Source of the DNA: Gammaproteobacteria bacterium
GTDB taxonomy: Bacteria; Pseudomonadota; Gammaproteobacteria; Steroidobacterales; Steroidobacteraceae
Direction: 5' to 3'
DNA: 64,000 nt
NCBI GenBank assembly: GCA_027365225.1
Contig: DAHXNV010000006.1
Coordinates: forward strand, 23,822-87,821
Shown here: positions 33,875 through 42,878 of the stretch, one piece after another
How positions within the stretch are numbered: the stretch's first letter is position 1
Layout: each line of letters begins with the position of its first letter
Notes under the pieces: generated by a model
The model's input: the letters and a program-made list of their open reading frames with translations, nothing else
Databases searched by the model: none
What the model was told of the DNA's origin: nothing
Translations under genes and position numbers: made by a program

Positions 33875-34257
33875 AGCTGAGAATCAAAGGCAATACCCTG
33901 CGTCTGCGATTGACGCAGGGGGAGATCCGAGCGCTGGCCGAGCGTGGGCAGGTCGAGTCGCGGACGGAATTTCCGGGCGGGACGACATTGGTGTACCGTC
34001 TGCGGACGGATGATGAAAATCAAGAACTATCAGTTATTTATAAAAATAACCTCATGGAGTTTACTCTCTCTTCGGCGAGCGCCGAGCGCTGGTGTGGAAC
34101 GGATCAGGTGACGGTGAGTGCCGAGCGGGACGTGCCGGGCGGAAAGCTGCAACTGGTTCTGGAGAAGGACTTCGCCTGTCTGGTGCCGCGGCCCGGCGAG
34201 GACGAATCCGACCACTTTCCCCATCCCGAGGCGGGACACGGACCGAGCCGGTGCTGA
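33871..34257 (+). CDS. Conserved hypothetical protein (DUF7009-like)
   Basis: A 128-residue soluble protein of unknown function. It starts MKLRIKGNTLRLRLTQGEI and ends with a stretch DFACLVPRPGEDESDHFPHP, a pattern I associate from memory with DUF7009, without certainty. ATG 33871 overlaps the CitE-like stop. Codons at about 34012-34075 are markedly AT-rich and include a perfect inverted repeat (34033-34050), unlike the rest of the window. It may be a recent insertion or carry a regulatory element. Confidence 0.7.
   Translation: MKLRIKGNTLRLRLTQGEIRALAERGQVESRTEFPGGTTLVYRLRTDDENQELSVIYKNNLMEFTLSSASAERWCGTDQVTVSAERDVPGGKLQLVLEKDFACLVPRPGEDESDHFPHPEAGHGPSRC
34033..34050. repeat. AT-rich inverted repeat inside a coding sequence
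   Basis: GTTATTT (34033-34039), ATAA loop, AAATAAC (34044-34050): perfect seven-base arms in the middle of the gene at 33871-34257, within a locally AT-rich block. Function unknown; it could be an operator, an RNA hairpin or chance. Confidence 0.5.
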
Positions 34258-34272
34258 AGCCGCTCAGGACGC

Positions 34273-34830
34273 TCAGCGCTGCCTCGCGCCGACGAGGGTG
34301 ACTCCCGGGGGCAGTTGTGCGGCCACTTGGGCGTAGCGGGCGCGCTCCTCGAGAATCGAATCGGCGTCGATGGCGCACACGGCGCGCCATCCGGCGATGC
34401 GCGGCAGCTTCGCAAATTGAATCTCGATGGCTTCGCGCCGCGGGCACCAGGTGGCATTGAAGAAGTGCGCGAATGCCTGCCAGGCCGCCCCGACTGTCTG
34501 CGGAGGAGCTGCCGCGAGCGCGGCCTCGAGGCGGGTCAGGGCTTGGCGGCTGGTGCCGGTGTGGCCGGCGAGCGTGGCGAGCTCCGCGGGCAGGTCGGTA
34601 CGCTCGGCCGAGCCCGGGGCGCTACGCTCGATCAGCTCGGCAAGCAGCTGGTCGCGTTGCTCGAAGCGGCTGAGCACCCATACGAGGTACTCGACGCTCG
34701 CGTCGCGAAAGGGGGTATGTGCCTCGGCAGCACCCGCCGCGCCATGGACGCTCGCGCAGGCGTTGGCGACCTGCGCGGCGTGGATCCGCTCGGTGGCGAG
34801 CTGAGTTCGGATGATGTCGAGCTCGTTCAT
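34273..34830 (-). CDS. Hypothetical helical protein
   Basis: A 185-residue protein that I do not recognise. It is predicted to be mainly alpha-helical: MNELDIIRTQLATERIHAAQVANAC-like start, FRDASVEYLVWVLSRFEQRDQLLAELIE, and later AFAHFFNATWCPRREAIEIQF. There is no signal peptide or transmembrane segment. Conserved-looking His, Glu and Cys residues suggest a four-helix metal-binding fold as one possibility, but a hemerythrin signature is not evident. It is divergent from thrA across 141 bp and convergent with the gene ending at 34257, so it stands alone. Confidence 0.7.
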   Translation of the reverse strand: MNELDIIRTQLATERIHAAQVANACASVHGAAGAAEAHTPFRDASVEYLVWVLSRFEQRDQLLAELIERSAPGSAERTDLPAELATLAGHTGTSRQALTRLEAALAAAPPQTVGAAWQAFAHFFNATWCPRREAIEIQFAKLPRIAGWRAVCAIDADSILEERARYAQVAAQLPPGVTLVGARQR

Positions 34831-34971
34831 CTTGCGTCTATTTTAACCATTCCCACCCTGAACCTGGCCTGTCGAGTGGCGGGTTTGCACAGTCTTTCCG
34901 CCGATCCATTGCGCGCTTAGGTGCGCATAAGTAGAGTCGCACGGCTTTCCCTTCAGGTGGTTTGCCAGCCC

Positions 34972-37455
34972 ATGTCGAATTCCGCGCCCTGGTTCGTGCA
35001 CAAGTTCGGTGGATCGAGCGTCGCCGATGCGGCTTGCTTCGAGCGCGTTGCGAGCATCCTCGAGACGAGCGCGGCCGCGCGGCTGGGCGTGGTGCTTTCG
35101 GCCTGCAAGGGCGTCACCGACGCGCTGCTCGAGCTGATCAGCCTCGCCGAGGCACAGGACGAGCGCTACCGCGGCCAGGTTGCGGCGCTGCGTGAACGCC
35201 ACATCGCGATCGCCGAGGCGTTGCTGCCGGCCGATGCGCTGCGCCTGTATGGCGCCGGCCTCGATCGCGATTGCCGCGATCTGGAGGGCATCCTGCAGAC
35301 CGTCAAGCTCACGCGAGCCGCCGCGCCGAACGTGCGCGACCTGATCGCCGGGTACGGGGAGATCTGGTCGACGAAGCTCTTTCATCGCTATCTCGAGTCG
35401 CGTGGCTCGCGGCGCGGGCCGTTGCAGTGGATCGACGCGCGGCGCGTGGTGGTGGTCGAGTGGGGGCCGCTCGGGCCCGCGGTGCAGTGGGACGCCTCGC
35501 GCGAGCGGCTCGCCGACCTCGTGGATGCGGACTTCAAGGGTACGCTGATCATCACCGGGTTCATCGCCGCCGACCGGCGCGGTGTCCAGACCACCCTCGG
35601 GCGCAACGGCAGCGATTTTTCGGCATCGATCTTCGGGGCGCTGCTGCGGGCGGCCGAGATCTACATCTGGACCGACGTGGATGGGGTGTTGTCGGCCGAT
35701 CCGCGCCGCGTGCCCGATGCCACGGTGATCGATTCGCTTTCATACAGCGAGGCGATGGAGCTCGCCTACTTCGGCGCGAAGGTGCTGCACCCGCAGACCA
35801 TGGCCCCGGCGGTGGGCGACGGCATTCCCATTTGGATTCGCAATACCTTCGCGCCGCACAAGCGCGGCACGCTGATCTGCGCGCATCCGGAGTCGCGCCT
35901 GCCGGTCAAGGGCATTACCAGCATCGAGCAGGTCGCGCTGGTGAACCTCGAGGGCGCCGGCATGATCGGGGTTCCCGGCACGGCGCACCGTCTGTTCGGG
36001 GCGCTGCGCGAGGAAGGCATTTCGGTGATCCTGATCTCCCAGGGCAGCTCCGAGCATTCGATCTGCTGCGCCATCCCGCAGCGCGAGGGTGAACGAGCGG
36101 CGATGGTGATCCGCCGCGCTTTCGAGCGCGAGCTGCTCGAGGGTCACATTCAGAACGTCGAGATCGATCCGGACCTGGCCATTCTCGCGATCGTGGGCGA
36201 CGGGATGGCGGGTACTCCGGGGGTGGCGGCCAAGGTGTTCAACGCGCTGGGCGGCTCCGGCGTCAATGTCCGCGCCATCGCCCAGGGCGCCTCGGAGCGC
36301 AATATCTCCGTGGTCATCGAGGGCCGCTCGACGACGCGCGCCCTGCGGGCGGCGCATGCCGGACTGTACCTCTCGGCGCATACGCTCTCGGTCGGGATCA
36401 TCGGGCCGGGCACCGTCGGTCGAGTGTTGCTCGATCAGATCGCCTCGCAGAGTGCGCGCCTGCGCGAGCAGTTCAACCTCGATCTGCGCGTGCGAGGCAT
36501 ACTCGGCTCGCGCCGCATGGTGCTTGCCGAAACCGGTCTTGCCTGCTCGAACTGGCGGGCCCAATACGAGGGCAGCGAGCAGCGCGGGGAGCTCGAGCGC
36601 TTCATCGAGCATGTGCATGTGGACTACCTGCCGCACACCGTGATCATCGACTGCACCGCGAGCGGCGAGATCGCCGCGCGCTATGCCGACTGGCTGCGCG
36701 CGGGCATCCACGTGATCACGCCCAACAAGAAGGCCAACAGCGCCGAGTTGTCCTACTATCGCGCGCTGCAGGCGGCGCGGCGCGCCGGCGGAGCGCATTT
36801 CCTCTACGAGGCGACCGTCGGGGCCGGTCTGCCGGTGGTGCACACGCTGCGCGATCTGCGCGAGACCGGCGATGAGATCACGCAGATCGAAGGGATCTTT
36901 TCCGGCACGCTCGCGTATCTTTTCAATATCTACGACGGCGGCACGGCCTTCTCGGACATCGTGCGCGATGCGCGCCAGCGCGGCTTCACCGAACCGGATC
37001 CGCGCGACGATCTGTCGGGAATGGACGTGGCGCGCAAGCTGATCATCCTCGGGCGCGAGATGGGACTCGGACTCGAGCTCGGCGACGTGCGCATCGAGAG
37101 CCTGGTGCCCGCGGGGTTGGAGAGCGGGTCGATCGAGGAGTTCATGGCGCGCCTGGCGGGCTCGGACGGCGCGATGCGCGAGCGGTTCGAGCGGGCCAGG
37201 GCGCGGGGCAAGGTGTTGCGCTACCTCGGGCGCCTGGCCGCCGACGGCCAGGCGACGGTCGGCTTAGCGGAGCTCGATGCGAACCACCCCTTCGCCAACA
37301 TCGCGCTCACGGACAACGTGGTCCGCTTCGCCACGCGCCGCTACTGCGACAATCCGCTGATCGTGCAGGGACCGGGCGCCGGACCGGAGGTGACCGCCGG
37401 CGGGGTGTTCGCCGATCTGCTGCGCCTGTCGACCTATCTCGGAGCACGGCTGTGA
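34972..37455 (+). CDS. thrA: Bifunctional aspartokinase / homoserine dehydrogenase
   Basis: Catalyses the first and third steps from aspartate to threonine. The 827-residue fusion has an aspartokinase domain starting WFVHKFGGSSVADA, with the TTLGRNGSDFSASI segment near residue 205, two ACT regulatory domains (about 320-465), and a homoserine dehydrogenase domain from about 475 (VGIIGPGTVGRVLLDQI) with ITPNKKANSAELSYY and EGIFSGTLAYLFN. ATG 34972 precedes the conserved start; a GTG at 34921 is in frame but gives a non-conserved extension. It overlaps thrB by 4 bp. Feedback by threonine is expected from the ACT domains; I find no attenuator-like leader peptide rich in Thr or Ile in the 141 bp upstream. 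Confidence 0.95.
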   Translation: MSNSAPWFVHKFGGSSVADAACFERVASILETSAAARLGVVLSACKGVTDALLELISLAEAQDERYRGQVAALRERHIAIAEALLPADALRLYGAGLDRDCRDLEGILQTVKLTRAAAPNVRDLIAGYGEIWSTKLFHRYLESRGSRRGPLQWIDARRVVVVEWGPLGPAVQWDASRERLADLVDADFKGTLIITGFIAADRRGVQTTLGRNGSDFSASIFGALLRAAEIYIWTDVDGVLSADPRRVPDATVIDSLSYSEAMELAYFGAKVLHPQTMAPAVGDGIPIWIRNTFAPHKRGTLICAHPESRLPVKGITSIEQVALVNLEGAGMIGVPGTAHRLFGALREEGISVILISQGSSEHSICCAIPQREGERAAMVIRRAFERELLEGHIQNVEIDPDLAILAIVGDGMAGTPGVAAKVFNALGGSGVNVRAIAQGASERNISVVIEGRSTTRALRAAHAGLYLSAHTLSVGIIGPGTVGRVLLDQIASQSARLREQFNLDLRVRGILGSRRMVLAETGLACSNWRAQYEGSEQRGELERFIEHVHVDYLPHTVIIDCTASGEIAARYADWLRAGIHVITPNKKANSAELSYYRALQAARRAGGAHFLYEATVGAGLPVVHTLRDLRETGDEITQIEGIFSGTLAYLFNIYDGGTAFSDIVRDARQRGFTEPDPRDDLSGMDVARKLIILGREMGLGLELGDVRIESLVPAGLESGSIEEFMARLAGSDGAMRERFERARARGKVLRYLGRLAADGQATVGLAELDANHPFANIALTDNVVRFATRRYCDNPLIVQGPGAGPEVTAGGVFADLLRLSTYLGARL

Positions 37456-38393
37456 GCGCGCTGCAATGGGCGAGGGCGTTTGCGCCGGCCTCGGTGGGCA
37501 ATGTCGCGATCGGCTTCGACATTCTCGGTTTCGCGGTCGAGGCGCTCGGCGACACGGTGACCGTCAGCCGCACCGAGCGTCCGGGCGTGACCATCTCGGC
37601 GGTGAGCGGTATCGCCGGGGAGCTGCCCACCGATCCGAACGAGAATACGGCCGGCCGGGCACTGCTTGCGCTGTATGAGGCGCTCGGGCCGCACGGTGGC
37701 TTCGATATGCGCATCGAGAAAGGTATTCCTCTCGGCTCGGGCCTCGGCGGCTCGGCGGCTTCGGCGGTCGGGGCGGTGGTCGCGGCGAACGCGCTGCTCG
37801 GGGAGCCTTGCGATCGGCTGCGGCTGCTCACCTTCGCCATGCAGGGCGAGGCGGTGGCGAGCGGCTCGCTGCATGTGGACAACATCTCCCCGTCGCTGTT
37901 CGGCGGCCTGGTGTTGACCGTCGGTATCGATCAGCCGCGGGTCAAGCGTATTCCGGTTCCGCAAGGGATGCGGGCGGTCATCGTGCACCCGCACAGATTT
38001 CTCGCCACGCGCGAGGCGCGCGCCATGCTCAAGCGCGAGGTGACGCTGTCGGATTTCGTCTGGCAGACGGCCAACCTGGCCGGGTTCATATCCGGGTGCT
38101 ACACCAACGATCTGGACATGATCCGGGCATCGTTTCAGGACGTGGTGATCGAGCCGCAGCGCCAGGCGCTGATTCCGGGCTTCGCCGCGGTGCGCGCCGC
38201 GGCGATGGCCGCCGGGGCGCTCGGCTGCTCGATCTCGGGGGCGGGACCGACGCTGTTTGCCTGGGCGCTGGAGGCGCAAGCTCCCACGGTGCTCGCGGCG
38301 ATGCGCGCGCCGCTCGGCGCGGACGGAACCGCACTCGATGAGTGGGTGGTGGAGATGCGCCCGCAGGGCGCGCGCGTCGTGGCGAGCGGCTGA
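37452..38393 (+). CDS. thrB: Homoserine kinase
   Basis: GHMP-family kinase that phosphorylates homoserine, 313 residues. It has the N-terminal AFAPASVGNVAIGFDILGFAVE, the ATP-binding IPLGSGLGGSAASAVGAVVA and the C-terminal GCSISGAGPTLFAWA. The GTG at 37452 overlaps the thrA stop as GTGA. It is followed 15 bp later by thrC, giving the standard thrABC order. Confidence 0.95.
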   Translation: MSALQWARAFAPASVGNVAIGFDILGFAVEALGDTVTVSRTERPGVTISAVSGIAGELPTDPNENTAGRALLALYEALGPHGGFDMRIEKGIPLGSGLGGSAASAVGAVVAANALLGEPCDRLRLLTFAMQGEAVASGSLHVDNISPSLFGGLVLTVGIDQPRVKRIPVPQGMRAVIVHPHRFLATREARAMLKREVTLSDFVWQTANLAGFISGCYTNDLDMIRASFQDVVIEPQRQALIPGFAAVRAAAMAAGALGCSISGAGPTLFAWALEAQAPTVLAAMRAPLGADGTALDEWVVEMRPQGARVVASG

Positions 38394-38408
38394 GGCTCGC
38401 GGCAGGCG

Positions 38409-39734
38409 ATGGCAACCATGCGGTTCCAAAGTACACGCGACCCGGGGATTACGGCGGGTTTTGGCGCGGCGCTCTCGGAGGGGCTGGCGCCGGATGGGGG
38501 GCTCTATGTGCCGCAGGACTGGCCCGCGATTGCCGCGGCGGACCTGGATGGCGCGCCGGATCTGCCGGCGCTCGCAGCCCGGTTGATCGGACCGTTCGCC
38601 GAGGGCGATGCGCTGGGTGGATCGATGACGTCGATTTGCGCCGAAGCCTTCAGCTTTCCCGCGCCGGTGGTGGAGCTGGAGTCCGGGCGGCTCGCGGTCC
38701 TCGAGCTCTTTCACGGGCCCACGGCGGCCTTCAAGGATTTCGGCGCGCGCTTTCTCGCGGCGTGCCTCGCCCGGCTGCGCGAGCCCCGGTCGCGTACGCT
38801 CACCATCCTGGTGGCCACTTCGGGGGATACCGGCGGAGCGGTCGCCGCCGCATTCCACGGCCGGCCCGGAATCGAGGTGGTGGTGCTGTTCCCGAAAGGA
38901 CGGGTCTCGCCCACCCAGCAGCAGCAGCTGACCTGCTGGGGCGGTAATGTGCGCGCCTTCGCGGTGCGCGGCACGTTCGACGATTGTCAGCGTCTGGCCA
39001 AGCAGGCGTTTCTCGATCAGCCGCTGCGCCAGGCGCGGGAGCTCTCCTCGGCCAACAGCATCAATCTCGGGCGACTGCTGCCCCAGTCGGTGTACTACGC
39101 CGCCACGGCGCTGGCGCTGGCCGGTCCGGGCGGGGAGCCGGTTTCATTCATCATCCCGAGCGGCAATCTCGGCAACGCGATGGCGTGCATCTGGGCGCGC
39201 CGACTCGGACTGCCGATCGGGGAGGTCGTGCTCGCGCACAATGCCAACCGCGCCGTGCCGGAGTTCCTCGGCGGTGCCCCGTGGCGGCCGCGACCGAGCG
39301 TGGCCACACTTGCCTCGGCGATGGACGTCGGGGAGCCGAGCAACATGGAGCGGTTGCGGGCACTGTATCCGGACGATGCGCAACTGCGCGCAGCGCTCAG
39401 CGCGTGCAGCGTCGATGACGTGGCGATCCGCGCGCGCATCCGCGCCGACTACCGGCGGCTCGGGCGGATCTGGTGTCCGCATACGGCCGTCGCGGCCGAG
39501 GCCTATGCGCGCCTGAGCGGAGCGCGCCGGCGCGCGGGCCGCTGGGTGTTGGTCGCGACGGCCCACCCGGGGAAGTTTCGCGAGATCGTCGAGCCGCTGA
39601 TCGAGCGCGAGGTTGCGGTACCGGCATCGCTCGCGGAGCTGTTCGCGCGCCCGAGCGCCTATCGGGAGATCGAGGCCGATCTTGGCGCGCTGCGCGAGGC
39701 GTTGGCGGGCGAGACGCGGGAGACGGGACGATGA
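38409..39734 (+). CDS. thrC: Threonine synthase
   Basis: PLP enzyme converting phosphohomoserine to threonine, 441 residues. PLP lysine lies in FHGPTAAFKDFGARFLA. Other motifs are LVATSGDTGGAVAAAF, VVLFPKGRVSPTQQQQLTCWG and SANSINLGRLLPQSVYY. ATG 38409 is used; a second ATG at 38418 is possible. Its stop overlaps the start of the NERD protein gene. Confidence 0.95.
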   Translation: MATMRFQSTRDPGITAGFGAALSEGLAPDGGLYVPQDWPAIAAADLDGAPDLPALAARLIGPFAEGDALGGSMTSICAEAFSFPAPVVELESGRLAVLELFHGPTAAFKDFGARFLAACLARLREPRSRTLTILVATSGDTGGAVAAAFHGRPGIEVVVLFPKGRVSPTQQQQLTCWGGNVRAFAVRGTFDDCQRLAKQAFLDQPLRQARELSSANSINLGRLLPQSVYYAATALALAGPGGEPVSFIIPSGNLGNAMACIWARRLGLPIGEVVLAHNANRAVPEFLGGAPWRPRPSVATLASAMDVGEPSNMERLRALYPDDAQLRAALSACSVDDVAIRARIRADYRRLGRIWCPHTAVAAEAYARLSGARRRAGRWVLVATAHPGKFREIVEPLIEREVAVPASLAELFARPSAYREIEADLGALREALAGETRETGR

Positions 39735-40327
39735 GCACTCAGGCACTACGGCCGTTTGTCCCCTGGGCGCTGCTCGCGCTCCTCGTGGCGCTCGTGATCG
39801 CACTGGTGTGGTTCGTACGCTGGTTCCGGCGCAGGCGCGCGCGCAAGGCGTTGCGGCTCGCGGTCACCGCGGTCGGCGCCGATCATGTGATCGATGCGCT
39901 GGTGCCGGACGGCATGGGTGCCGGCTTTCACGTTGATTTCCTGCTCTTGAGCGTGCACGGCATCCTGATCATCGACGTGCGCGAAGTGCAGGGCAACATC
40001 TTCGGCGGCGATCAGATGGCCGAGTGGACCGTGATGGACGGCGCGCATCGGTTCACCTTCGTCAATCCGCAGAGCGGCCTGTACGATCGCGTCGCTGCGG
40101 TGAAGGCCATCGCCGGGGAGGTGCCGGTGGAGGGGCGGGTCGTGTTCACCCGGCAGGGAAACTTTCCGAAGGGATTGCCGAAGCGGACGTTGATGCTCGA
40201 TATGCTCGCGGCGGAATTTCCGCCGTTGGAGGGCGAGGTGCGGGCAGTTGTGCTCGGGCAGTACCGCGAGAGCTGGGAGCGCGTGCGCGCGGCGGTGCGT
40301 CCGAGCGCGATGAAGCACATGCGCTGA
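39731..40327 (+). CDS. Membrane-anchored NERD-domain protein
   Basis: A 198-residue protein with one N-terminal transmembrane helix (about 10-28, FVPWALLALLVALVIALVWF), a basic cytoplasmic stretch RRRRARK, then a nuclease-related (NERD) domain at about 48-165. The NERD pattern includes HVIDALV, FHVDFLLLSVHGILIIDVREVQG, and FVNPQSGLYDRVAAVKAI. In NERD proteins the strand after the conserved hydrophobic run usually reads E-V-K-x-x-x-G; here it reads D-V-R-x-x-x-G, so the presumed catalytic Lys is Arg. The gene is coupled to thrC by an ATGA overlap although no metabolic link is known. It may be a DNA-processing or structural membrane protein. Confidence 0.78.
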   Translation: MSTQALRPFVPWALLALLVALVIALVWFVRWFRRRRARKALRLAVTAVGADHVIDALVPDGMGAGFHVDFLLLSVHGILIIDVREVQGNIFGGDQMAEWTVMDGAHRFTFVNPQSGLYDRVAAVKAIAGEVPVEGRVVFTRQGNFPKGLPKRTLMLDMLAAEFPPLEGEVRAVVLGQYRESWERVRAAVRPSAMKHMR

Positions 40328-40341
40328 GCGGTTGCAATGCC

Positions 40342-41757
40342 TCAGGCACTCGGCGCGCGCGCATGATCGGCGAGCACGAGCGACACGCAGGCGGTGAGCT
40401 TCTCGGCGTAGTCGAGGTGTAGAAACTCGTTCGGGCCGTGCGCGTTGGCATGCGGTCCGAGCACCCCGGTGATGAAGAACTGCGTGCGCGGAAAGCGCTC
40501 CCCGAGCATGGCCATGAAGGGGATACTGCCTCCGCAGCCGACGTGCACCGCGCCGCGGCCGTAGATCCGCCGCGAAGCCGAGTCGATCGAGTTCGCAAGC
40601 CACGGCGCGAATGAGGGCGCATTCCAGCCGGCTGTGGGCGTGCCGGGCTCGAAGCGCACTTGCGCGCCATAGGGTGGATCGCGCTCGAGCAGGTCCTTTA
40701 TGGCGTCGGCCGCGCGCCGCGGGTCGCACGTCGGCGGCAGACGCAGGGAGAGCTTGAGTGTGAGCGCCGGCAGCAGCACGTTTCCTGCCGAGACTGTCGG
40801 CGGCAGACCGTCGGCGCCGGTGACCGAGAGCGTCGCCTTCCACGTGCTGTTGATCAGCAGCTCGACCGGATCATCGCTGAGGGCGCGCACGCCGTGCAGC
40901 CAGGGCAGTTTGCCGGCGACCGCCCCGCCGAGCGCGCCGGCGGCGGTGCGGATCTGCGCGAGCCGGTCGGCGGGCACGTTCACCGCGAGTGCCGCCGGGC
41001 GCAGCGTGCCATCGCGCGGGTCCTCCAGCCGCTCGAGCAATAGCTGCGCGATGCGGAAGGGGTTCGGTGCGATGCCGCTGGCCATGCCCGAGTGAACCCC
41101 TTCGTGCAGTACGCGCACCGAGAGCTCCCCCACCAGATTGCCGCGCAGCGAAGTGGTACACCACAGCTGCTCGTAATTGCCGCACTCGGCGTCCAGGCAC
41201 ACCACCAGGGAGGGCTCCCCGAGCGCCGGGCCGAGCGCCTCGAGGTGCGCGGGCAGATCGATGCTGCCGCTTTCCTCCGAGGCCTCGATCAGTACCACGC
41301 AGCGCGCGAGCGCGATGTTCTGCGCCTTCAGCGCCGCGATCGCGGCCAGCGCGCTGAACACGGCGTAGCCGTCGTCGGCGGCGCCGCGCCCGTAGAGCTT
41401 GCCGTCGCGCAACACCGGCTCCCACGGCCCGAGGCCGCTGTGCCAGCCGGCGAACTCCGGCTGCTTATCCATGTGCCCGTACAAGAGCACGCAGCCGGGC
41501 AGCTCGCCGGGAATGTCGATCAGCAGCAGAGGCGTTCGGCCGGCAAGCCGGCGCAACTCGACCCGCATTCCGGGGATGGGCTGGGTGCGGCACCATTCGG
41601 CCAGCAGCTGTGCGGCTGCCTCCATGTGGCCGCGCCGTTCCCACTGCGGATCGAACAGCGGCGACTGATTCGGAATGCGCACGTAGGCGGCCAGGCGCTC
41701 GACGATCGAGTCATGCCATGCGCCGGCAATGTGCTCGTGCAGCTTTTGCGGATCCAT
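40342..41757 (-). CDS. M20 family metallopeptidase (dipeptidase)
   Basis: Zinc peptidase that hydrolyses dipeptides or short N-acyl peptides in the cytoplasm. The 471-residue protein has metal-ligand motifs LLYGHMDKQPE and GRGAADDGYAVFSALAA, catalytic LIEASEESGS, LVVCLDAECGNY, an intervening dimerisation domain, and a C-terminal metal His in LGPHANAHGPNEFLHLDY. The start ATG 41757 (MDPQKLHEHI) opens the conserved N-terminus; the frame continues upstream without homology. It converges with the NERD gene. The ligand pattern is complete. Confidence 0.9.
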   Translation of the reverse strand: MDPQKLHEHIAGAWHDSIVERLAAYVRIPNQSPLFDPQWERRGHMEAAAQLLAEWCRTQPIPGMRVELRRLAGRTPLLLIDIPGELPGCVLLYGHMDKQPEFAGWHSGLGPWEPVLRDGKLYGRGAADDGYAVFSALAAIAALKAQNIALARCVVLIEASEESGSIDLPAHLEALGPALGEPSLVVCLDAECGNYEQLWCTTSLRGNLVGELSVRVLHEGVHSGMASGIAPNPFRIAQLLLERLEDPRDGTLRPAALAVNVPADRLAQIRTAAGALGGAVAGKLPWLHGVRALSDDPVELLINSTWKATLSVTGADGLPPTVSAGNVLLPALTLKLSLRLPPTCDPRRAADAIKDLLERDPPYGAQVRFEPGTPTAGWNAPSFAPWLANSIDSASRRIYGRGAVHVGCGGSIPFMAMLGERFPRTQFFITGVLGPHANAHGPNEFLHLDYAEKLTACVSLVLADHARAPSA

Positions 41758-41933
41758 GGGCCGTCTCCGGCAAGACTGTGGGGGTGCAGCCGAGGGCCGC
41801 ACCGCAGGCAAGGGCGCAATTATGGGAAGAGCCTCCCGGGGGCGCAAGGCGCGGCCCGCGCCGTTCGCGAGCGGCCGATTCATCGGCGCGGCGGTGTCAA
41901 TTGCGCGCCGCTCCCGAGTTTCACCGGGCTATC

Positions 41934-42767
41934 TCAGACCGGCAGTTCCCTGGGTGACTGCGGCAGGGAAAACAGCCGGCGCGTCGCGGCGCTGCTCGAG
42001 CGCGCGAGCGACTCCAGCGATTCGCCGCGCGCCCGGGCAACGACGGTTGCGATGTGGGGCAGGTAGCGCGGCTCGTTGCGACGGGATGCGGGTTTCGGGG
42101 CGAGGTCGCGCGGCAGCAGGTAGGGGCCGTCGGTTTCCAGCAAGAGCCGATCGGCGGGAATGCGCCCCACCAGCTCGATCAGGTGCGCGCCGCGGCGCTC
42201 GTCACAGATCCAGCCGGTGATACCGATTGCGAGCCCGAGCTCGAGGTAGGCATCGAGTTCGGCGCCGCCGGCCGTGAAGCAATGGGCCACGCCTCCGGCG
42301 AGGCGTGGCCAGTGCTCGCGTAGAATCGCCATGAAGTCCGCGTGCGCGTCGCGCTGATGCAGGAAGACGGGTTTGCCGAGCCGCGCGGCGAGTTCCAGTT
42401 GCCGGTGGAAGGCCTGCCGCTGGGCGGCGTGCGGCGAGAAGTTGCGGTAGTAGTCGAGCCCGCATTCGCCGACGGCGACCACCTCGGGGGCGCACGCGGT
42501 CTCGGCAAGCTCGCTGAGCAGCGTGTCGGTGAGATCGGTGGCGTGATGGGGATGGACACCGGCCGTGGCGAACAGCTGGCGGGGATGGGCGCGGGCAAGA
42601 GCCACGGCTTTGCGGCTGCTCGGGCCGCAGGCGCCGGTGACGATCATGTGCGTCACGCCGGCGTCGCGCGCGCGCGCGATGACGGTGTCCCGGTCGCTGT
42701 CGTAGCTGTCGTGGGTCAGGTTGATCCCGATGTCGATCAAGGAGGGCGGCGCAGGGCGATGATCCAT
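41934..42767 (-). CDS. TatD family metal-dependent hydrolase
   Basis: TIM-barrel metal-dependent deoxyribonuclease-type enzyme, 277 residues. Motifs include LIDIGINLTHDSYDSD, ATAGVHPHHATD, VAVGECGLDYYR (Glu metal ligand), PVFLHQRDAHADF, GVAHCFTAGGAELDAYLELG and LLLETDGPYLLPRD. The N-terminal HxH pair of classic TatD (xDxHxH) reads N-L-T-H here, as in E. coli TatD itself. Upstream sequence to 42854 is open but non-conserved, so ATG 42767 is chosen. The 176-bp gap to the M20 gene holds nothing I recognise. Confidence 0.88.
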   Translation of the reverse strand: MDHRPAPPSLIDIGINLTHDSYDSDRDTVIARARDAGVTHMIVTGACGPSSRKAVALARAHPRQLFATAGVHPHHATDLTDTLLSELAETACAPEVVAVGECGLDYYRNFSPHAAQRQAFHRQLELAARLGKPVFLHQRDAHADFMAILREHWPRLAGGVAHCFTAGGAELDAYLELGLAIGITGWICDERRGAHLIELVGRIPADRLLLETDGPYLLPRDLAPKPASRRNEPRYLPHIATVVARARGESLESLARSSSAATRRLFSLPQSPRELPV

Positions 42768-42878
42768 GGCGTGTCTCTGGAATCCGGGGACGGTGGGTGC
42801 CGCGGGCGATTGGCCTGCGCTATCGGTTGCATCGGGCGGCTCACGCGCCGGCACCGGCCCCCGGTGCGGCGCGCCCGG

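Noticed and set aside
34921..34971. GTG 34921 as thrA start or a leader peptide
   Set aside because: The extension is not conserved and there is no Thr/Ile run or hairpin pair of an attenuator; ATG 34972 abuts the conserved N-terminus.
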